This document shows, one piece after another, positions 62,026 through 64,000 of a stretch of 64,000 bases of DNA. The DNA lies in contig CAWKOA010000022.1 in the NCBI GenBank assembly GCA_963851025.1, positions 186,001 to 250,000 on the forward strand. Reading direction: 5' to 3'. The position numbers were made by a program, and so were the translations under genes. How positions within the stretch are numbered: position 1 is the first letter of the stretch; the number at the start of each line of letters is the position of its first letter. The notes below the pieces were generated by a model. It searched no databases. It was given only the letters and a program-made list of their open reading frames with translations, and was not told the DNA's origin. This stretch comes from RYN-230 sp963851025 (GTDB taxonomy: Bacteria > Actinomycetota > Actinomycetes > Streptosporangiales > Streptosporangiaceae).

Positions 62026-62925
62026 TCAGTCGCTGGCTGGCTCGTCCCCCGCCGGGACGGGGGGAGGAGGCGCCGCTGCATCCTTCGCGGCCGGATGGGC
62101 GCCGTTAGCCGGATGACCCGCATCGGCGGCCGCCCCGTTCCCGGCCCCCGCCCCGTTCCCGGCCCCGGTCGCGGCGTCCGCGGCGGCCGTGGCTTCATCC
62201 GCGCCGTCGTCGCTTCCGTTGCTGATGGCCTTCCAGGCCGCCTCGGCCGCCTGCTGCTCGGCTTCCTTCTTCGAGCGCCCCGATCCGGACCCGTACGTCC
62301 GGCCGCCCACGCGGACCGACGCACGGAAGAACTTCTGGTGGTCCGGGCCGCTCTCCTCGACGTGGTACTCGGGGACACCGAGGAAGCCGGAGGCGGTGAG
62401 CTCTTGCAGCGAGGTCTTCCAGTCCAGCCCGGCGCCCAGCCCGGCGGAGCGGTCGATGACGGGGTCGAACAGCCGGTGCACGAGATCGTTCGCGGCGGAC
62501 AGGCCGCACTCGTTGTACACCGCGCCGATCAGGGCCTCGAGCGTGTCGGCCAGGATCGAGGACTTGTCGCGCCCGCCGGTGCCCTCTTCGCCGCGGCCGA
62601 GCCGCACGTAGGACCCGAGCCGGAGGGACCGGGCCACGTCGGCGAGGGCCCGCATCTGGACCACGGCCGCCCGCAGCTTGGCCAGCTGGCCCTCGGGCAG
62701 GTCGGGATACTTGCGGAACAGGGTGTCGGTGACGATCAGGCCGAGGACCGCGTCGCCGAGGAACTCGAGCCGCTCGTTGGTGGGCAGGCCGCCGTTCTCG
62801 TACGCATAGGACCGATGCGTGAGGGCGCGCTCCAGCAACCCGGGGCTCAGCCCAGTGTCGATCGCCCGCAGCAGTTCCGAACTATCCGGTTCGCTGGCTG
62901 CGCCGCCGTTTGACCCGCCTCTCAC
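62026..62925 (-). CDS. rnc: Ribonuclease III
   Basis: RNase III cuts double-stranded RNA in rRNA processing and regulation. The signature NERLEFLGDAVLGLIVTD (residues about 50-67) and the second acidic cluster DTLEALIGAVY are present, followed by the dsRNA-binding domain (DWKTSLQELTASGFLGVPEYHVEESGPDHQKFFRASVRVG ... SKKEAEQQAAEAAWKAI). A Gly/Ala/Asn-rich tail of about 60 residues lengthens it to 299. It starts at ATG 62925, 19 bases after rpmF. Confidence 0.96.
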   Translation of the reverse strand: MRGGSNGGAASEPDSSELLRAIDTGLSPGLLERALTHRSYAYENGGLPTNERLEFLGDAVLGLIVTDTLFRKYPDLPEGQLAKLRAAVVQMRALADVARSLRLGSYVRLGRGEEGTGGRDKSSILADTLEALIGAVYNECGLSAANDLVHRLFDPVIDRSAGLGAGLDWKTSLQELTASGFLGVPEYHVEESGPDHQKFFRASVRVGGRTYGSGSGRSKKEAEQQAAEAAWKAISNGSDDGADEATAAADAATGAGNGAGAGNGAAADAGHPANGAHPAAKDAAAPPPPVPAGDEPASD

Positions 62926-62944
62926 GCCGTGCCCTTTCAGCGCA

Positions 62945-63121
62945 TCAGGTTGGTGTGATCACCTGACGACGGTTGTAGGTTCCGCATGTCGGGCAGGCCG
63001 TGTGCGGAAGCTTCGGGTCCCGGCACTGCGGGCAGCGCACCAGGGCGGGCGCGGTCGTCTTCCACTGCGCCCGGCGGGACCTCGTGTTGCTGCGTGACAT
63101 CCGCCGCTTGGGAACAGCCAC
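62945..63121 (-). CDS. rpmF: 50S ribosomal protein L32, zinc-binding form
   Basis: The 58-residue L32 (VAVPKRRMSRSNTRSRRAQWKTTAP ... CPQC ... CPTCG) carries two CxxC pairs that bind zinc. Some actinobacteria also have zinc-free L32 paralogues under Zur control; this is the C+ form. It starts at GTG 63121, as L32 genes often do, 70 bases after yceD. Confidence 0.96.
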   Translation of the reverse strand: MAVPKRRMSRSNTRSRRAQWKTTAPALVRCPQCRDPKLPHTACPTCGTYNRRQVITPT

Positions 63122-63191
63122 CTTAACTCTCCTTAGTTCTGAACTCAGTCGTCCGGTTCGCCCGCGGAGGGTGCCCCCCGGCCGTTCCCGT

Positions 63192-63830
63192 TCATTTCCG
63201 TTTCGCCTGCTGCATGACACCGGCTGGATGACCACCGGCTGGATGACCACCGGCTGCCTCGAGACCACCGGGCCGTGAGACGGCCTGCTGCAGGCTGGCC
63301 CACCGCGGATCGATGGCCGGGCCGTGCCCGTGGTCGGGCCCGGCCTGGGCGAGCGGCACGCCGCACTCAACGCACAGTCCCGGGCAGTCCTCCTGGCAGA
63401 GCGGCGCCAGGGGCAGCGCGAGGACGAGCGCATCGTGCAGGACCGGCTCGAAATCGAGCAGGTCTCCCTGCAGAGAGTACCCTTCGGGATCGGCCGTGCC
63501 GTCGTCCGTGGGATAGGCGAACAATTCCTGGGCCCTGACCTCCACCGGCTGGCTGATCGGCTCCAGGCAGCGCGCGCACTCCCCGGTGACCTGGGCCTGG
63601 GCCGTGGCCGTGACCAGCACCCCCTCCGACACCGCCTCCATGCGCACGTCAAGCTCGACGTCGCTGCCCTCGGCCACGCCAGCAAGACCGGCCTCCACGT
63701 ATGCGGGAGCCGGGACCGTGCGCTGCTGCGAGTACTCAGATCCGGGGCTGCGGCCGAGGTCGAGGATGCTGAAGACCAGGGGCTTGCGCGGATCGAGTCG
63801 CGCTGAGGAGTTTTTTCTTGACTGTGGCAT
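63192..63830 (-). CDS. yceD: YceD/DUF177 protein
   Basis: The protein (212 residues from ATG 63830) has the DUF177 pattern: SPGSEYSQQRTVPAP, VTGECARCLEPISQPVEV, YSLQGDLLDFEPVLHDALVLALPLAPLCQEDCPGLC, with two metal-like cysteine pairs (CxxC at ECARC and CPGLC/CVECG). It is linked to rpmF everywhere and to 23S rRNA accumulation in plants and E. coli. The C-terminal GGHPAGGHPAG comes from a 15-base repeat. Confidence 0.9.
   Translation of the reverse strand: MPQSRKNSSARLDPRKPLVFSILDLGRSPGSEYSQQRTVPAPAYVEAGLAGVAEGSDVELDVRMEAVSEGVLVTATAQAQVTGECARCLEPISQPVEVRAQELFAYPTDDGTADPEGYSLQGDLLDFEPVLHDALVLALPLAPLCQEDCPGLCVECGVPLAQAGPDHGHGPAIDPRWASLQQAVSRPGGLEAAGGHPAGGHPAGVMQQAKRK
63218..63262. repeat. 15-bp tandem repeat in the 3' end of yceD
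   Basis: Three units like CACCGGCTGGATGAC in frame with yceD encode GGHPA repeats near the C-terminus of the protein. Confidence 0.8.
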
Positions 63831-63904
63831 AGCAAGTACGGTGTCTGGCGAGGTTGGAGCGATCAGCCTACCCGGGTAGCAGCTGATTCCCAACTCAGGG
63901 CGCG

Positions 63905-64000
63905 GCGCCCCGTGGTCAGGGCCCGTGGTCAGGGCACCGTGGTCAGGGCACCGTGGTCAGGGGCCCGTCCTCACGGCCCGTGGTCAGGGCCCGTGGTGAG
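63905..64000. repeat. CGTGGTCAGGGC-type tandem array running off the window
   Basis: Six to seven units of 14-16 bases built on CGTGGTCAGGGC lie upstream of yceD and continue past the window end. The array contains no gene and resembles the CCGTG-bearing repeats elsewhere in the window. Confidence 0.85.

Overview
The window is about 64 kb of very GC-rich DNA from an actinomycete (Actinomycetota). The gene order yceD-rpmF-rnc-mutM-smc-ftsY ... ffh-rpsP-khpA-rimM-trmD-rplS-lepB-rnhB-DUF2469-yraN-comM-dprA ... rpsB-tsf-pyrH-frr-cdsA ... rlmN is the classic actinobacterial core block, and a SpoIIE/GAF phosphatase, a DUF2469 gene, a mycobacterial Sdh1-type succinate dehydrogenase and GlnR-type boxes fit that origin. 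The genus cannot be told from sequence reading alone. I see no rRNA, tRNA or CRISPR array.

Left arm (1-8.4 kb, mostly + strand): the tail of an S9 peptidase, an sdhCAB operon closed by a strong hairpin, two tandem uppP-like genes, and a padR regulator with a DUF1772 membrane protein sharing one operator motif. At 8.5-10.2 kb lies a G-rich minisatellite and three copies of a 207-bp repeat, one of them split by an IS982-like element. Then come typA, a K+ channel with RCK domains on both sides of the pore, and a divergent redox operon (Pro-rich membrane protein, ApbE, ferric-reductase-like heme protein, NuoF-like flavoprotein, ferredoxin) followed by a membrane-anchored protein and a two-component system (14.1-20.7 kb). 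Small unknown genes follow, one behind a LexA-type box.

Right arm (21.7-63.8 kb, almost all - strand): SpoIIE phosphatase, acyltransferase, rlmN, a Suppressor-of-fused protein (+), then the translation, envelope and recombination genes listed above. Nitrogen control genes glnD and glnK (without an amtB neighbour) are directly preceded by a bacterial nitric oxide synthase and a flavohemoglobin, then by a 1.6-kb gene-free stretch with a long perfect inverted repeat.

Two features run through the whole window. First, about a dozen conserved genes (sdhA, smc, cdsA, dprA, comM, nuoF-like and others) are broken by apparent single-base shifts although both halves keep family-typical sequence, which suggests consensus errors rather than decay. 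Second, short 15-18 bp tandem arrays, many containing CCGTG, occur both between genes and inside genes (rpsP, xerC, comM, lepB, cdsA linker, SpoIIE), where they code for low-complexity linkers.
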